This document shows, piece by piece, positions 24,713 through 33,994 of a stretch of DNA of 51,205 bases. Within the stretch, counting starts at the first letter, position 1, and every line of letters begins with the position of its first letter. This DNA comes from Pseudomonadota bacterium (GTDB lineage Bacteria; Pseudomonadota; Gammaproteobacteria; Acidiferrobacterales; Acidiferrobacteraceae): the NCBI GenBank assembly GCA_021777535.1, contig JAJYDN010000015.1:1-51205 (forward strand), in the 5' to 3' direction. The translations under genes were made by a program, and so were the position numbers. The notes under the pieces were generated by a model. It was given only the letters and a program-made list of their open reading frames with translations. It was not told the DNA's origin and did not search any database.

Positions 24713-25994
24713 CCGACCTTCCCGTCTGCGCACCTTGCTTAGGTATGACATCGCCGTCCCTCGTGCTCGCGTAACGATCAATACGGTCAGCCGCTATAAT
24801 GACCGCCACCAGGATGTACAGGATTGCGGTATAGGCCTTGGACAGAAACGACGCCGTTACGAAATACCCGAACATCGCGAGCACCAGAGCGAGGCCCACT
24901 GCGGCGATGTCCGGAGAAACGCGATGGCGCAGCCTGTTGGCCGCCTGCATGGCCCGCTTCAGCAGGACCAGGAACACGATGCCGCCGACGATGCCGAGCT
25001 CCGCAGTCGCTTCCAGAAGGGCGTTGTGCGCATCCATCCACCGTTCACCCACGACGTTTTCCACGAGATGGCCTTCCGCGATGGGGAAGTTCCGCATACC
25101 AACCCCGAGGGGATGGGCGGCAATGATCCTCAACCCGCGTTTCCAGATCGCGATGCGGCCCGTTCGCGCAGTAAGGTTGTAATCGTGATTGATATGGATC
25201 AGCGTATTGATCGTGCGATGGACGACGGGCGGCCCGAGCGCGTAGATCCCGACCGCAAAGACGACCAGACTGGCGATCGCGACTCCCACCCTGTTTCCAT
25301 AGCGGAAATACGCAAAGAGACCCAGGACGAGCGCCACACCGATATACGATCCCCGGGATACGCTCATGAAGATGCCATAGGTCAGCATCGCGCCCGCCGC
25401 CCATTTTGCCAGGGTTCCCATGCCGCGCGACGGCAATCCGAGCAAAAGCCCCATGGCAATCACCGACGTCATCGCGATGCCGTTCTTGCCCAGATGAATG
25501 GTCGTGATGTGGTGAATCGTGTAGTGGAGAAGCACGACATCCAGGATGATTGTGTTAGCGATAATCACCCACATGACACGCCGCAGGTCCTTTACGGTGT
25601 GGGTCGTTACAATCAGAAGGACGGCGAGGACCATGATCTTGAAATACTCGCCGAATACATAGCGCGCCGCTCCGCCGGGCCACACGCCCACAGGAATCGT
25701 CAACATTGCGACCACGAACATCGCTACGTATGCCCGCATGATCGGGTGTCCGAAAACACCCTCTTTCCAGCCGCCCCCCTCGAAAAGCAAGGCGAGAACG
25801 GCTATGCCGATGAGCACCTTTCCCAGATCCAGCCCCCCCATACCGGGAAGGTTTCCGATCTTTGCGAGGTATACGAACATCGACGCCAGGGTGAACCAGC
25901 TAGCCACGGGAGTCGTTATGATGCTTTGCCTAAGCCATGGCTTAGCGCCAACACTCGCCCGGCCGCGTTCTCGGGCCACAGGATTCATTAACAT
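24705..25994 (-). CDS. O-antigen ligase/polymerase-like membrane protein
   Basis: A 429-residue integral membrane protein with about ten helices. The Wzy/WaaL signature is visible: [26 protein letters not shown] in the large periplasmic loop, then [23 protein letters not shown]. It would polymerise flipped repeat units (Wzy role) or attach glycan to an acceptor. In exosortase-A loci a related gene is described as a probable O-glycosylation ligase; I cannot separate the two roles here. AGGAGGAGCGGGG precedes the ATG. No other polymerase candidate is in the locus. Confidence 0.83.
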   Translation of the reverse strand: MLMNPVARERGRASVGAKPWLRQSIITTPVASWFTLASMFVYLAKIGNLPGMGGLDLGKVLIGIAVLALLFEGGGWKEGVFGHPIMRAYVAMFVVAMLTIPVGVWPGGAARYVFGEYFKIMVLAVLLIVTTHTVKDLRRVMWVIIANTIILDVVLLHYTIHHITTIHLGKNGIAMTSVIAMGLLLGLPSRGMGTLAKWAAGAMLTYGIFMSVSRGSYIGVALVLGLFAYFRYGNRVGVAIASLVVFAVGIYALGPPVVHRTINTLIHINHDYNLTARTGRIAIWKRGLRIIAAHPLGVGMRNFPIAEGHLVENVVGERWMDAHNALLEATAELGIVGGIVFLVLLKRAMQAANRLRHRVSPDIAAVGLALVLAMFGYFVTASFLSKAYTAILYILVAVIIAADRIDRYASTRDGDVIPKQGAQTGRSDG

Positions 25995-26015
25995 CCCCGC
26001 TCCTCCTTGAACATA

Positions 26016-27380
26016 TCAGACACGTCCACCCACGACAGACACGGCCTGGGGTATGCTCCAAAGCCGCATGACAGCGGTCATTGCTACATAGGCCACTCCC
26101 ATCCACCATGGCGCCACGCGAAAAAGCGCGAGCGCGGCGACATAGGCGACTGCGGCCCGTCCCAGCAATCCAACCGGTAATACCGGCAGGCCCCGCGCAT
26201 GGAGATCGCCACGCTGGATGATCGCGAGGGCGCACCACCTCACAACAACAGCCCACGCCGCTCCTATGATTCCCATCCAGTGCACGAGCGGTATGACAGC
26301 AGCACCGTAGACGATCAGCGCGCCACACTGTGCGCGCAAGTTGCTGGCCGCCGAATCCTTCGCTACCGCGATGTTCGAATGGACCAATTCGAACGCTTTA
26401 ATGACAATCACGCTCGTCATGACCGCGAACACAGGGAATGCATCCACGTAGTTTCTGTGAAGAACAAACGACAGAGCCCAGGGAAGTCCTGCGGCGGCAG
26501 TTAGACCCATGAGCGGCAGGATCAAAATATTGAATCTCGCAATATCGATTGCCCTGGCATCCTGAGCCGTCCTGGCAGATTGTGAAAAATGCGCGAGCAG
26601 TACGCGCGACAGCATGTGGACCGGTTTGTTGATTACATTGAACAGCATCAACGCCATGACGTACGCGCCAAGGGCCTTCAAGCCGATCATGTGACGCACG
26701 ATGAGACGATCTGCGAGATCGCCGATGGCAAAGACAGTCGACCCCAAAAAAACGGGACGGGCCGTCCGCCAGAATGCCGATCGCCACGCGCCTGGCCTTT
26801 TCATGGACGGCAGGCGCCAGCGGGCGGCCACTATCAGGACGAGCACGGCTGTCGTGTACGCCCCCAGGACCTGCCCGCCAATGGCCGCCCATTGACTGTG
26901 CGTAAACAGCAACAGGGCAAACATCCAGGCGGAAGTGGCAAGCGAAGCCATCACGAGGAGCGTCGCCTCCGCGCTCCGCTTAAGGCGTGCCCTTGCCGCT
27001 GACAAGGTGATATTGAAGACGTGGAATGCCGGCAGCGCAAAGAGCGCCGACGCCAATATGGGAGCCCCCAGGCGAAAGGCGATTGCGGCTGCCGCGTACA
27101 GGGCGGCAGAGATCATGCAAACCCTAACCACGATGAACCGCAGAAATTCCCCGTCGTCGGCGCTGCGGCCGGCCACCCACTTGACTGTGGCCGACGGGAG
27201 ACCGGCACTGCTCGCGTAGGACCCGAAAAGGAAGTAGACCTGAAAGAGCCCATAAAGGCCGAGATCTGTCCGCGACAGGTCACGGCCGAGCAGAATCGTC
27301 ATGCCGAACGTGATGATAGACGCCACTACAGTGGCGCCATAGAGTGTGCCGGCATAACGCAGGATTTCCTTAAGCGTCAC
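26016..27380 (-). CDS. polysaccharide flippase (Wzx/MATE-like)
   Basis: A 454-residue protein with roughly 12-14 membrane helices of the polysaccharide-transporter (PST/Wzx) superfamily: LKEILRYAGTLYGATVVASI at the start, then LGRDLSRTDLGLYGLFQVYFLFG and LIVRHMIGLKALGAYVMALMLF. It would flip the lipid-linked repeat across the inner membrane. The GTG start at 27380 follows a clear GGAGGG; the frame is open to 27431 without a better signal. Confidence 0.85.
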   Translation of the reverse strand: MTLKEILRYAGTLYGATVVASIITFGMTILLGRDLSRTDLGLYGLFQVYFLFGSYASSAGLPSATVKWVAGRSADDGEFLRFIVVRVCMISAALYAAAAIAFRLGAPILASALFALPAFHVFNITLSAARARLKRSAEATLLVMASLATSAWMFALLLFTHSQWAAIGGQVLGAYTTAVLVLIVAARWRLPSMKRPGAWRSAFWRTARPVFLGSTVFAIGDLADRLIVRHMIGLKALGAYVMALMLFNVINKPVHMLSRVLLAHFSQSARTAQDARAIDIARFNILILPLMGLTAAAGLPWALSFVLHRNYVDAFPVFAVMTSVIVIKAFELVHSNIAVAKDSAASNLRAQCGALIVYGAAVIPLVHWMGIIGAAWAVVVRWCALAIIQRGDLHARGLPVLPVGLLGRAAVAYVAALALFRVAPWWMGVAYVAMTAVMRLWSIPQAVSVVGGRV

Positions 27381-27468
27381 AAGCCCTCCTGGCGGCTCCC
27401 GGCCCCATCGGCCCACCGGACCCCTTGGCACATCCCCGCCTCACTTGCCATCCCTCCGCGGATGCCCG

Positions 27469-28077
27469 TCACGCCTGGATAACCGCCGCTTCCGCCTGCC
27501 CGCCATAAAACACGCAGCGTGCCGGATTACCGACCGCCGTGGCGTCATCCGGAACGGGCTTCGTGACCACGCTGCCAGCCGCCACAATGCAGCGGGAGCC
27601 GACATCGGCCATCACAAGCGCCCCTTCGCCGATCCATGTGCCGCAACCTATCCGCACGGTTTCCAGAAGAAGATCGTTCGCCCGGATGTCACGGCCGCGG
27701 CTGCCGCCACCGTGGTGATATTTCCCGCTAAGAACAGACACCCGGCTGGCGATCATCACCCCGTCTCCCAGGTGCGCGCTGCCAATTATCGAATAGCAAC
27801 CGATTCCTACACGGCGGCCGACGCGAGCCGTTGGATGCGGGAAAAAGGATCCGAAACCCACCCCAAGGTCATAGTGGCACTCCTCCAGCGTCACCATGTA
27901 AAACGATGCCCGCAACACCTGTCCGATACGCCCTGGCAGTATGCTTATCATCTTGGCCGAAAAGTCGAATGTGCGCTCCGACTTGAACACGCGGATTCCG
28001 ATTAGCGATGGCACGGTGAACGGCCAGGTGACGAAATGGGCTATCCATACGATAATCACCTTGATCCGGTAACTCAT
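27469..28077 (-). CDS. hexapeptide-repeat acyltransferase, second copy
   Basis: A 202-residue left-handed beta-helix protein with an N-terminal hydrophobic segment (VIIVWIAHFVTWPFTVPSLIG) that may anchor it to the membrane. Repeats include RVGRRVGIGCYSIIGSAHLGDGVMIASRVSVLSG and VRIGCGTWIGEGALVMADVG, ending VGNPARCVFYGG; the expected catalytic His lies in GKYHHGG. It is only distantly similar to the first copy at 24053, so it probably modifies another position or sugar. It follows the NadE-like gene after eight bases. Confidence 0.83.
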   Translation of the reverse strand: MSYRIKVIIVWIAHFVTWPFTVPSLIGIRVFKSERTFDFSAKMISILPGRIGQVLRASFYMVTLEECHYDLGVGFGSFFPHPTARVGRRVGIGCYSIIGSAHLGDGVMIASRVSVLSGKYHHGGGSRGRDIRANDLLLETVRIGCGTWIGEGALVMADVGSRCIVAAGSVVTKPVPDDATAVGNPARCVFYGGQAEAAVIQA

Positions 28078-28085
28078 GGTTCCCC

Positions 28086-29063
28086 CTACCCATCCGCCAC
28101 CAGAAGGATGGGCGGCTCATGCAGATATCGCGTAGCGCGCCGTTTGGCTGCTATATCCGCGTAGATACGCGCCGCCGATAGCTGATCTATGCAAAGCGCC
28201 TCCGCCAGATCGCTTGCGGACCGGCCGTTTTCCACATGCCACAGGGCCACGTCGAGTTGCTGGTACGGCAAGGCAAAATAGAACGACTCCTGCTCCTGTC
28301 TCAGGCTGTAGGTGTCGCTGGTCGGTACCGAATTCACGATTTCATCCGGCAGGCGCATATAACGCGCCAGTGCGTACACCTGCGTCTTGTAGAGGTGCGC
28401 AATCGGCTTGATGTCGGCCGCCCCGTCGCCGTTCTTGACGAAAAACCCCTGGTCATACTCAAGGCGGTTCGGCGTACCAATCACGACATAATTGAGGCGG
28501 TCGGCATGGTAGTATTCCATGGTCTTCCGGGTTCTCTGTTTGAAGTTGGTTGCCGCTACGATCTGCAAATACTCCCGCAGGCCGAGACGGCGCTGCATGC
28601 ATTCCCCGTCCGGTCCCGCCGCTATGAGATAAAAATGATTGAACTGACCTGACAATCCGCCGGAAATGGCAAGCTTGCTGCGCCATCCGTCGCCATAGTC
28701 CGGTATCAATCTCCGGATGGCAGAGTCACGGGCTTCATAACAGCCGAATCCATCGAGCGCCGCGGTTATGTCATGCCTTTCCGAAGGTACGCCAAGTGTC
28801 GCGATGAGCTCACGCGCAAGCCGCTCCGAATCGGTGGATGACTCCCGTTCCGGCAGCAGGAGAGCCAATACCCGTTCCGGTCCCAATGCGTGCGCCGCCA
28901 GTGCAAGGCACACTGCGCTGTCCACCCCGCCGGACACCGCGACGACCGCGCCGCGTCTGCGGAAACGGACAATCGTCTCCTTTAGCTGATCCGATATCAA
29001 CGCAACCGAAGCCTCGCAATCTATGTCAAGAACATCCGAGGCGTCTTTCTGGGCATTGTTCAC
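28086..29063 (-). CDS. NadE-like ATP-pyrophosphatase in EPS locus
   Basis: A 325-residue N-type ATP pyrophosphatase related to ammonia-dependent NAD synthetase. The PP-loop VVAVSGGVDSAVCLAL is near residue 45, and KNGDGAADIKPIAHLYKTQVYALARYMRLP followed by PTSDTY and LPYQQLD is the NadE C-terminal pattern. No glutaminase domain is attached. It overlaps the carrier-protein gene by four bases and lies beside an AMP-ligase and AsnB, so a role in adenylating a carboxylate for amide formation on the polysaccharide is more likely than NAD synthesis. That role is inference; a true nadE cannot be excluded. Confidence 0.8.
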   Translation of the reverse strand: MNNAQKDASDVLDIDCEASVALISDQLKETIVRFRRRGAVVAVSGGVDSAVCLALAAHALGPERVLALLLPERESSTDSERLARELIATLGVPSERHDITAALDGFGCYEARDSAIRRLIPDYGDGWRSKLAISGGLSGQFNHFYLIAAGPDGECMQRRLGLREYLQIVAATNFKQRTRKTMEYYHADRLNYVVIGTPNRLEYDQGFFVKNGDGAADIKPIAHLYKTQVYALARYMRLPDEIVNSVPTSDTYSLRQEQESFYFALPYQQLDVALWHVENGRSASDLAEALCIDQLSAARIYADIAAKRRATRYLHEPPILLVADG

Positions 29064-29344
29064 ATGGCCTCCTGGATGGGAGAGGAGGCGATGATCGTCT
29101 TGCGTATTACGAATCTTTCGATCGCGCTCAGGCTATCAAGATTGTCGGGAATCATTTCCGCGTCCTCGACAGTAAATCCGTAGCTCTCCTCCAGATACGT
29201 AATAAGCTCTATCACTCCTGTCGAGTCGATTATTCCGAGATCGAGAAATGAAGTGTCATCGCTGACAACGCTGTCCTTTATCCCCATCAGGAAATTCTCG
29301 GATATATATGCCCGTACGCGGTTTTTTATGTCTGTCATGTCCAT
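29060..29344 (-). CDS. stand-alone acyl carrier protein
   Basis: A 94-residue acidic four-helix carrier protein. The phosphopantetheine attachment serine is in LGIIDSTGVIELITYLEE (Ser41, D-S motif). It follows the AMP-ligase gene by 24 bases, so it very probably receives the acyl or aminoacyl group that ligase activates. It overlaps the NadE-like gene at its stop. ATG at 29344 (MDM) and 29338 (second M) are both possible. It is not the fatty-acid acpP, whose motif is DSLDTVELVM. Confidence 0.88.
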   Translation of the reverse strand: MDMTDIKNRVRAYISENFLMGIKDSVVSDDTSFLDLGIIDSTGVIELITYLEESYGFTVEDAEMIPDNLDSLSAIERFVIRKTIIASSPIQEAM

Positions 29345-29368
29345 TTACCTCGCATTCTCTTCCGTGAG

Positions 29369-30943
29369 TTAAAGAGACGGCGCCGCCGGCCTTGATACCC
29401 GGATACCGCGGACGGCCGATACCGATAAGCCGGTCCTTTTTATCTTTCCGGTGTCCGTTTTCGGGAGCGACTCAACGATATGTACGTGTTGCGGCACCAT
29501 GTAGCTCTCGAGGCGCGCGTGACAATGCCGGATGATGTCGCGCTCTGTTGTTTCGGCGTCCCTGCCCAGTACGACAAACGCGTGCAATGCCTGTCCCAGG
29601 ACCTCGTCATCGACGCCTACCACCGCTGCTTCCCGCACGGCGTCGATCGCATAAAGGCAGTTTTCTATTTCCTTGGGACTTACCTTTTCTCCGCGTGTCT
29701 TGATGATGTCATCCGAGCGGCCAATGAAATAAAGGTAACCTTCCTCATCCATATGAAATATGTCGCCCGAATGGAGGACATATTCTCCCGGAATCGGGCC
29801 GGGCCTAAGGCATTTCCCCGTCTCCTCCGGCCGGCGCCAGTAGCCGCGCATGACGTGGCTGCCGCGCACGACGAGCTCTCCCACCGATCCCGGCAGGAGC
29901 CTGTCGCCGTCTGGACCCACCAGATACACTTCCTGATTGGGCATGCCGCGCCCGACGCTGCCCGGTTTGCGATCCACATCTTCCGGCGGCAAATAACTCA
30001 CGCGCTTGCACTCCGTCAGACCGTACATCGAATACAGAATGGCTCCCGGAAGGATGGCGCGCAGGCGCTGCACATGGTGCGGAGGGAGGGCTGCTGCCGT
30101 ATTCGTTATCATGCGAAGGGAGCGCAAGTCCTGGTCCATCACGAGCCCCTCCATTCCGAGCAGGATGGAAAACATGGTCGGCACACCCGGAAATACCGTC
30201 ACCCTTTCGCGCGCCATCATGGACAGGGCCGCCGCCGGAAAGGCGAATGAGCGCTCCAGGACCACACACGCCCCCACCCTGAATGCCATCAACACCTGGT
30301 AGAGGCCATAGTCGAAGGCGAGCGGGAGACAGCAGAATATCCGGTCCTCTGCGCATAGGCCCAGATACTCGCTCACCGAGGTGGCCGCGCTGACCATGTT
30401 GAGATGCGAGAGCATCACGCCCTTGGGTTCACCGGTCGAACCGGACGTGTAGATAAGGGCGGCGAGATCCTGGTCGATCACCTGTACGCGTGGTTTGTGT
30501 CCGCTTAAGGATACCTGCCAGAAGTCGGCGTGGCCACCTGCTGCGTCCTCAGACCGGGCGCCACGGACGATCGTGAATGGTGGACGGTATTCTGCAAGCG
30601 CCGCTTCGTAGGTGCCATGGAGATGTCCGTCCGTTATCAGCGCGAATACTTCGGCATCGCGCATGATGAACGCCAACTTGCCACTCTTGGTGAGCGGATT
30701 GACGGGCACGACGACACCGCCCGCCTTCAAGACGGCATAGATGGCGATCACGGCTTCGGCGCCGTTATCCATGTAGACTGCGACCCGGTCACCGCGCCGC
30801 AACCCCGCCGCGCATAAGGCGCCGGACAGTCCGTCGCTTCCACCATCAATGTCCGCATAACTCCAGCGTCTTGCTCCACAGACGAGCGCCTCCCGCTCTC
30901 CGTCGCCACTCGCCGTCCTAGTCAACCAGTCATGCAGCAGCAT
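29369..30943 (-). CDS. AMP-forming acyl ligase, exosortase-A-locus type
   Basis: A 524-residue ANL-superfamily adenylating enzyme. All core motifs are intact: IYTSGSTGEPKGVMLSH (phosphate loop, near residue 170), YGLTECKRVSYLP, GDIFHMDEEGYLYFIGRSDDI and the C-terminal KTDTGKIKR lysine. It would activate a carboxylic or amino acid with ATP and load the carrier protein encoded next. Similar ligases are known companions of exosortase-A exopolysaccharide loci. It starts 12 bases after the asnB stop. The substrate is unknown. Confidence 0.88.
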   Translation of the reverse strand: MLLHDWLTRTASGDGEREALVCGARRWSYADIDGGSDGLSGALCAAGLRRGDRVAVYMDNGAEAVIAIYAVLKAGGVVVPVNPLTKSGKLAFIMRDAEVFALITDGHLHGTYEAALAEYRPPFTIVRGARSEDAAGGHADFWQVSLSGHKPRVQVIDQDLAALIYTSGSTGEPKGVMLSHLNMVSAATSVSEYLGLCAEDRIFCCLPLAFDYGLYQVLMAFRVGACVVLERSFAFPAAALSMMARERVTVFPGVPTMFSILLGMEGLVMDQDLRSLRMITNTAAALPPHHVQRLRAILPGAILYSMYGLTECKRVSYLPPEDVDRKPGSVGRGMPNQEVYLVGPDGDRLLPGSVGELVVRGSHVMRGYWRRPEETGKCLRPGPIPGEYVLHSGDIFHMDEEGYLYFIGRSDDIIKTRGEKVSPKEIENCLYAIDAVREAAVVGVDDEVLGQALHAFVVLGRDAETTERDIIRHCHARLESYMVPQHVHIVESLPKTDTGKIKRTGLSVSAVRGIRVSRPAAPSL

Positions 30944-30954
30944 ACGTGCCCCCG

Positions 30955-32922
30955 TCAGACCACATGAACAGCGGCCGGCATTCGCGTCACCTGGCCCGCC
31001 CCCGTGGCCATGAAGTGTTCATGCCACAGAAGCGCCGAGTAGATGCCGACGAATGCCATGTTGTCGGCAAACCCGATCGCTTTGCCGCGCCTGCACTTTT
31101 CAAACAGCTTAACGACGGGCTCGACATCAAAATATCCGACCTCCAGTAGATTCCGCCTGTCGAACGCGGCCGCTACACGTTCATCGGCCTTGCCGCCATG
31201 AAAGAAGCTACCGCTGTCGGGGGCGCGATACGGCTGCTTCGGCCTGCTGCAAATATCCGGCGGCAGCATGCGGCGGCCCAGCTCCTTCAGGATGAATTTC
31301 TCCCTGAGACCCATGAGTTTGTAGCGGTGCGGCAGGCCGTTGGCATATTCGACCACCCTGTGGTCCAGAAATGGCACGCGTGTCTCCACACCATGCGCAA
31401 GCGCCATGCGGTCTCCCTGCGAGCTCAGCAGATAACCAGAAAGCAGCGTATGCGCCTCGACGTATTGGTCGAGATGCAAGGGGGCCCACCGCTCGTGACC
31501 GGGCGGTAGCATTGCCACTGGTACCGCCCGATAGTCGCGGGCGGCGGATGCACGCAGATCCCCGGCAAGGTAATTGAGCATGCGCCGGGTCGTTTGCCAG
31601 CGAGGCCAATGCCCAAAGCCAGGCGCACCCGATCCAGACAAATCCTGCCCGAAAAATTTCTCGGCATAGGCCCTGCTAGTGACCGGGGAATCCTTCAGGT
31701 ATGGGTAGAGGCGCGCAAGAAGGGCGGGGCGCATGCGGGAATCCGGCTGGCGCGCCCAGAAGCGGCGAACCGCGGCTTCCCGGAACAGGTCGTATCCCGC
31801 AAGGGTCTCGTCTGCGCCCTCTCCCGTCATGATGACCTTAACGCCGGCATCGCGGACTTTTGCCGCGAGCAACATCATCGGCACGGGCGCCGTACGCAGA
31901 ATCGGCGATTCCGTATGCCACACCGCTTCTGAAAAATGCCCGCCGATCTCGGCAGCACCGACCATGACCTCCGTATGATCCGTACCAAAGCGCTCGACAA
32001 CCTGTTTCTGATAGCCGCCCTCATCGAATTCGGGCCGGTCGAAGCGCAGCGAAAAGGTTCTCAGCGGTCCTTCCTGAAACCGCCTCAAGTAAGCCAGGAC
32101 CATGGCTGAATCGAGCCCACCGCTCACATAGGCCCCGACCGGCACGTCCGCCTGCGCCTGATGCTGTACTGCCCGCATCAGGATATCGTCGAGCCCTTCA
32201 ACACATTCGGACAACAACCGCCGGTCCTGGCATTCCTGCGCCGGAAACCTCCAATCCCAGTAGCAGAACTGCGATTCCCGCCCATCCTCCGAGAAAATGG
32301 CGGCATAGCCAGGCTGAAGGGACCGGATTCCCGCGAAAGGTGTCTTGTCGCCAAGCGGCGCCCAGTAAGTGAATATCTCCGTCAGCGCCAGGGGATCGAG
32401 TGCCCGGGCAATCTCCGGGCAGGCGAGCAGCCCCTTTACCTCCGACGCAAAATAGATGCGTCCACCCGTGACACAGAAAAACAGCGGCCGTATGCCAACG
32501 TGGTCGCGCGCAAGGATGAGCCGGCGCTCCTTTCCGTCCCACAGCGCAATGGCAAACTGTCCATTCAGATGTGATACGAAATCTACCCCGTATTCCTCGT
32601 ATAAATGAACGATGACTTCCGTATCGGTGTGGGTAGAAAACCGGTGTCCCGCTTTTTTCAACATCCGCGTGAGTTCCAGGTAGTTGAATATTTCTCCATT
32701 GAAGCTTACCCACACGGACAGATCCTCGTTGGCCAGGGGCTGCGCACCCCCGGCGAGATCGATGACGCTCAGCCGTGCATGCCCAAGCGCTACCCCGGGC
32801 TCCACATATACGCCTTCTCCATCTGGACCCCGATGACGCAGGCAATCCACCATTGACCTCACCTCGGCCTCCGCCGGCGGGCGCCCCATCCGCGTGCTGA
32901 CGATCCCTGCGATTCCGCACAT
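30955..32922 (-). CDS. AsnB-like glutamine amidotransferase of the EPS locus
   Basis: A 655-residue class II amidotransferase. Cys2 of MCGIAGIVS is the glutaminase nucleophile; RHRGPDGEGVY, FNGEIFNYLEL and ARDHVGIRPLFF complete that domain. The synthetase domain has YVSGGLDSAMVLAYL (PP-loop, near residue 267) and MTGEGADETLAGYD. Length and the C-terminal extension (about 60 residues beyond free AsnB) match the exosortase-A-associated amidotransferases rather than housekeeping AsnB. It probably turns a sugar carboxylate into an amide, as WbpS does in Pseudomonas O-antigen; this is inference from context. Confidence 0.88.
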   Translation of the reverse strand: MCGIAGIVSTRMGRPPAEAEVRSMVDCLRHRGPDGEGVYVEPGVALGHARLSVIDLAGGAQPLANEDLSVWVSFNGEIFNYLELTRMLKKAGHRFSTHTDTEVIVHLYEEYGVDFVSHLNGQFAIALWDGKERRLILARDHVGIRPLFFCVTGGRIYFASEVKGLLACPEIARALDPLALTEIFTYWAPLGDKTPFAGIRSLQPGYAAIFSEDGRESQFCYWDWRFPAQECQDRRLLSECVEGLDDILMRAVQHQAQADVPVGAYVSGGLDSAMVLAYLRRFQEGPLRTFSLRFDRPEFDEGGYQKQVVERFGTDHTEVMVGAAEIGGHFSEAVWHTESPILRTAPVPMMLLAAKVRDAGVKVIMTGEGADETLAGYDLFREAAVRRFWARQPDSRMRPALLARLYPYLKDSPVTSRAYAEKFFGQDLSGSGAPGFGHWPRWQTTRRMLNYLAGDLRASAARDYRAVPVAMLPPGHERWAPLHLDQYVEAHTLLSGYLLSSQGDRMALAHGVETRVPFLDHRVVEYANGLPHRYKLMGLREKFILKELGRRMLPPDICSRPKQPYRAPDSGSFFHGGKADERVAAAFDRRNLLEVGYFDVEPVVKLFEKCRRGKAIGFADNMAFVGIYSALLWHEHFMATGAGQVTRMPAAVHVV

Positions 32923-32930
32923 AACGCCCC

Positions 32931-33992
32931 CTAATCGTCTTGATGGGTTTTTTTCCGCTCCATCTCTGATGTAATCTGCTGAAAGATCTGCACCAGCTGC
33001 TGGGACCCGACGCGCAGGGATATGTGATGCCGCTTCTGCAAGACAACGGTCATGTCGCGCAGGAGGTTTTCTATGCTGTCCAGCTTGGACCCTACGACGG
33101 AAAGGCCTCGCGCGAACACATCGTCCGGATCAACATCCCACACCGGGGCACGCTGCTGCGGAGATACATGCTCTATCCCGCGCGGCCTCCACTGGAGCTC
33201 TTCGACGGCCGCGCGCGCCACGAGATCATCTACCGCCGGCTTATCGTCGGCAAACGCGCAGGTAAGGGCCGTGTCACAAAGCGTGTTGATAAGGCGCGGG
33301 ATGCCTCCGCTGTATTCATGCACGATCGGTACGGCCGCCGGCGTGAATACGGCGTCTGGATCCCCAACACCCGCCACGCGGAGCCGGTGATGAATGTACT
33401 CGCCCGTCTCCGCCTCCGTCAGCGCCGCAATATGAAAGCGCAAGCGAATTCTCTGCGTGAGCTGCTCGAGGCCTGGTGCATCCAGTGTTGCATTCAGCTC
33501 AGGCTGGCCGACCAGTATGACGTGGAGGATCTTTTGCTTTGCGGTTTCGAGTCCAGACAACATCCGGATCTCTTCGAGCACACGCCGATTGAGGTTCTGC
33601 GCTTCGTCTACGATCAAGACGATCTGCTTGCGCGCCACAAAGCTGTCGACGAGGAACGTCGAGAGCATATCCATCATCTCGACCTTCCCGGCATTAAACG
33701 GTGTGAGTCCGAATTCGACCAGGACGGCCTGCAAAAACTCGGTCTCCGTCAGCTGGGTCTGGAAGATCTTTGCGACCACGACATTGTCATCGAACTCGGA
33801 TAAAAGCTTCCGTATCAAGGTGGTTTTGCCGGCGCCCACCTCCCCCGTTATCACGACGAATCCATCGCGGTTGCGGATGCTGTAGTCCATATAGGCCTTC
33901 GCGCGCGAGTGCGCCGGACTCATGTACAGGAAATCCGAGTCGGGGGTGATATTGAACGGTGCCTCCTTAAGACCAAAATATTCCTTATACAT
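32931..33992 (-). CDS. ExeA-like AAA ATPase of the EPS locus
   Basis: A 353-residue ATPase beginning MYKEYFGLKEAPFNITPDSDFLYMS, the N-terminus shared by ExeA/GspA and exosortase-locus secretion ATPases. Walker A is GEVGAGKTTL (residues 50-59), Walker B IVLIVDEAQNL, sensor GQPELN and arginine-finger region QRIRLRFHI; IPRLINTLCDTAL follows. The C-terminal 100 residues are variable and helical. It starts two bases after the beta-barrel gene stop. It likely powers or positions the export apparatus; mechanism unknown. The upstream frame to 34088 has no family match. Confidence 0.88.
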   Translation of the reverse strand: MYKEYFGLKEAPFNITPDSDFLYMSPAHSRAKAYMDYSIRNRDGFVVITGEVGAGKTTLIRKLLSEFDDNVVVAKIFQTQLTETEFLQAVLVEFGLTPFNAGKVEMMDMLSTFLVDSFVARKQIVLIVDEAQNLNRRVLEEIRMLSGLETAKQKILHVILVGQPELNATLDAPGLEQLTQRIRLRFHIAALTEAETGEYIHHRLRVAGVGDPDAVFTPAAVPIVHEYSGGIPRLINTLCDTALTCAFADDKPAVDDLVARAAVEELQWRPRGIEHVSPQQRAPVWDVDPDDVFARGLSVVGSKLDSIENLLRDMTVVLQKRHHISLRVGSQQLVQIFQQITSEMERKKTHQDD

Positions 33993-33994
33993 GG

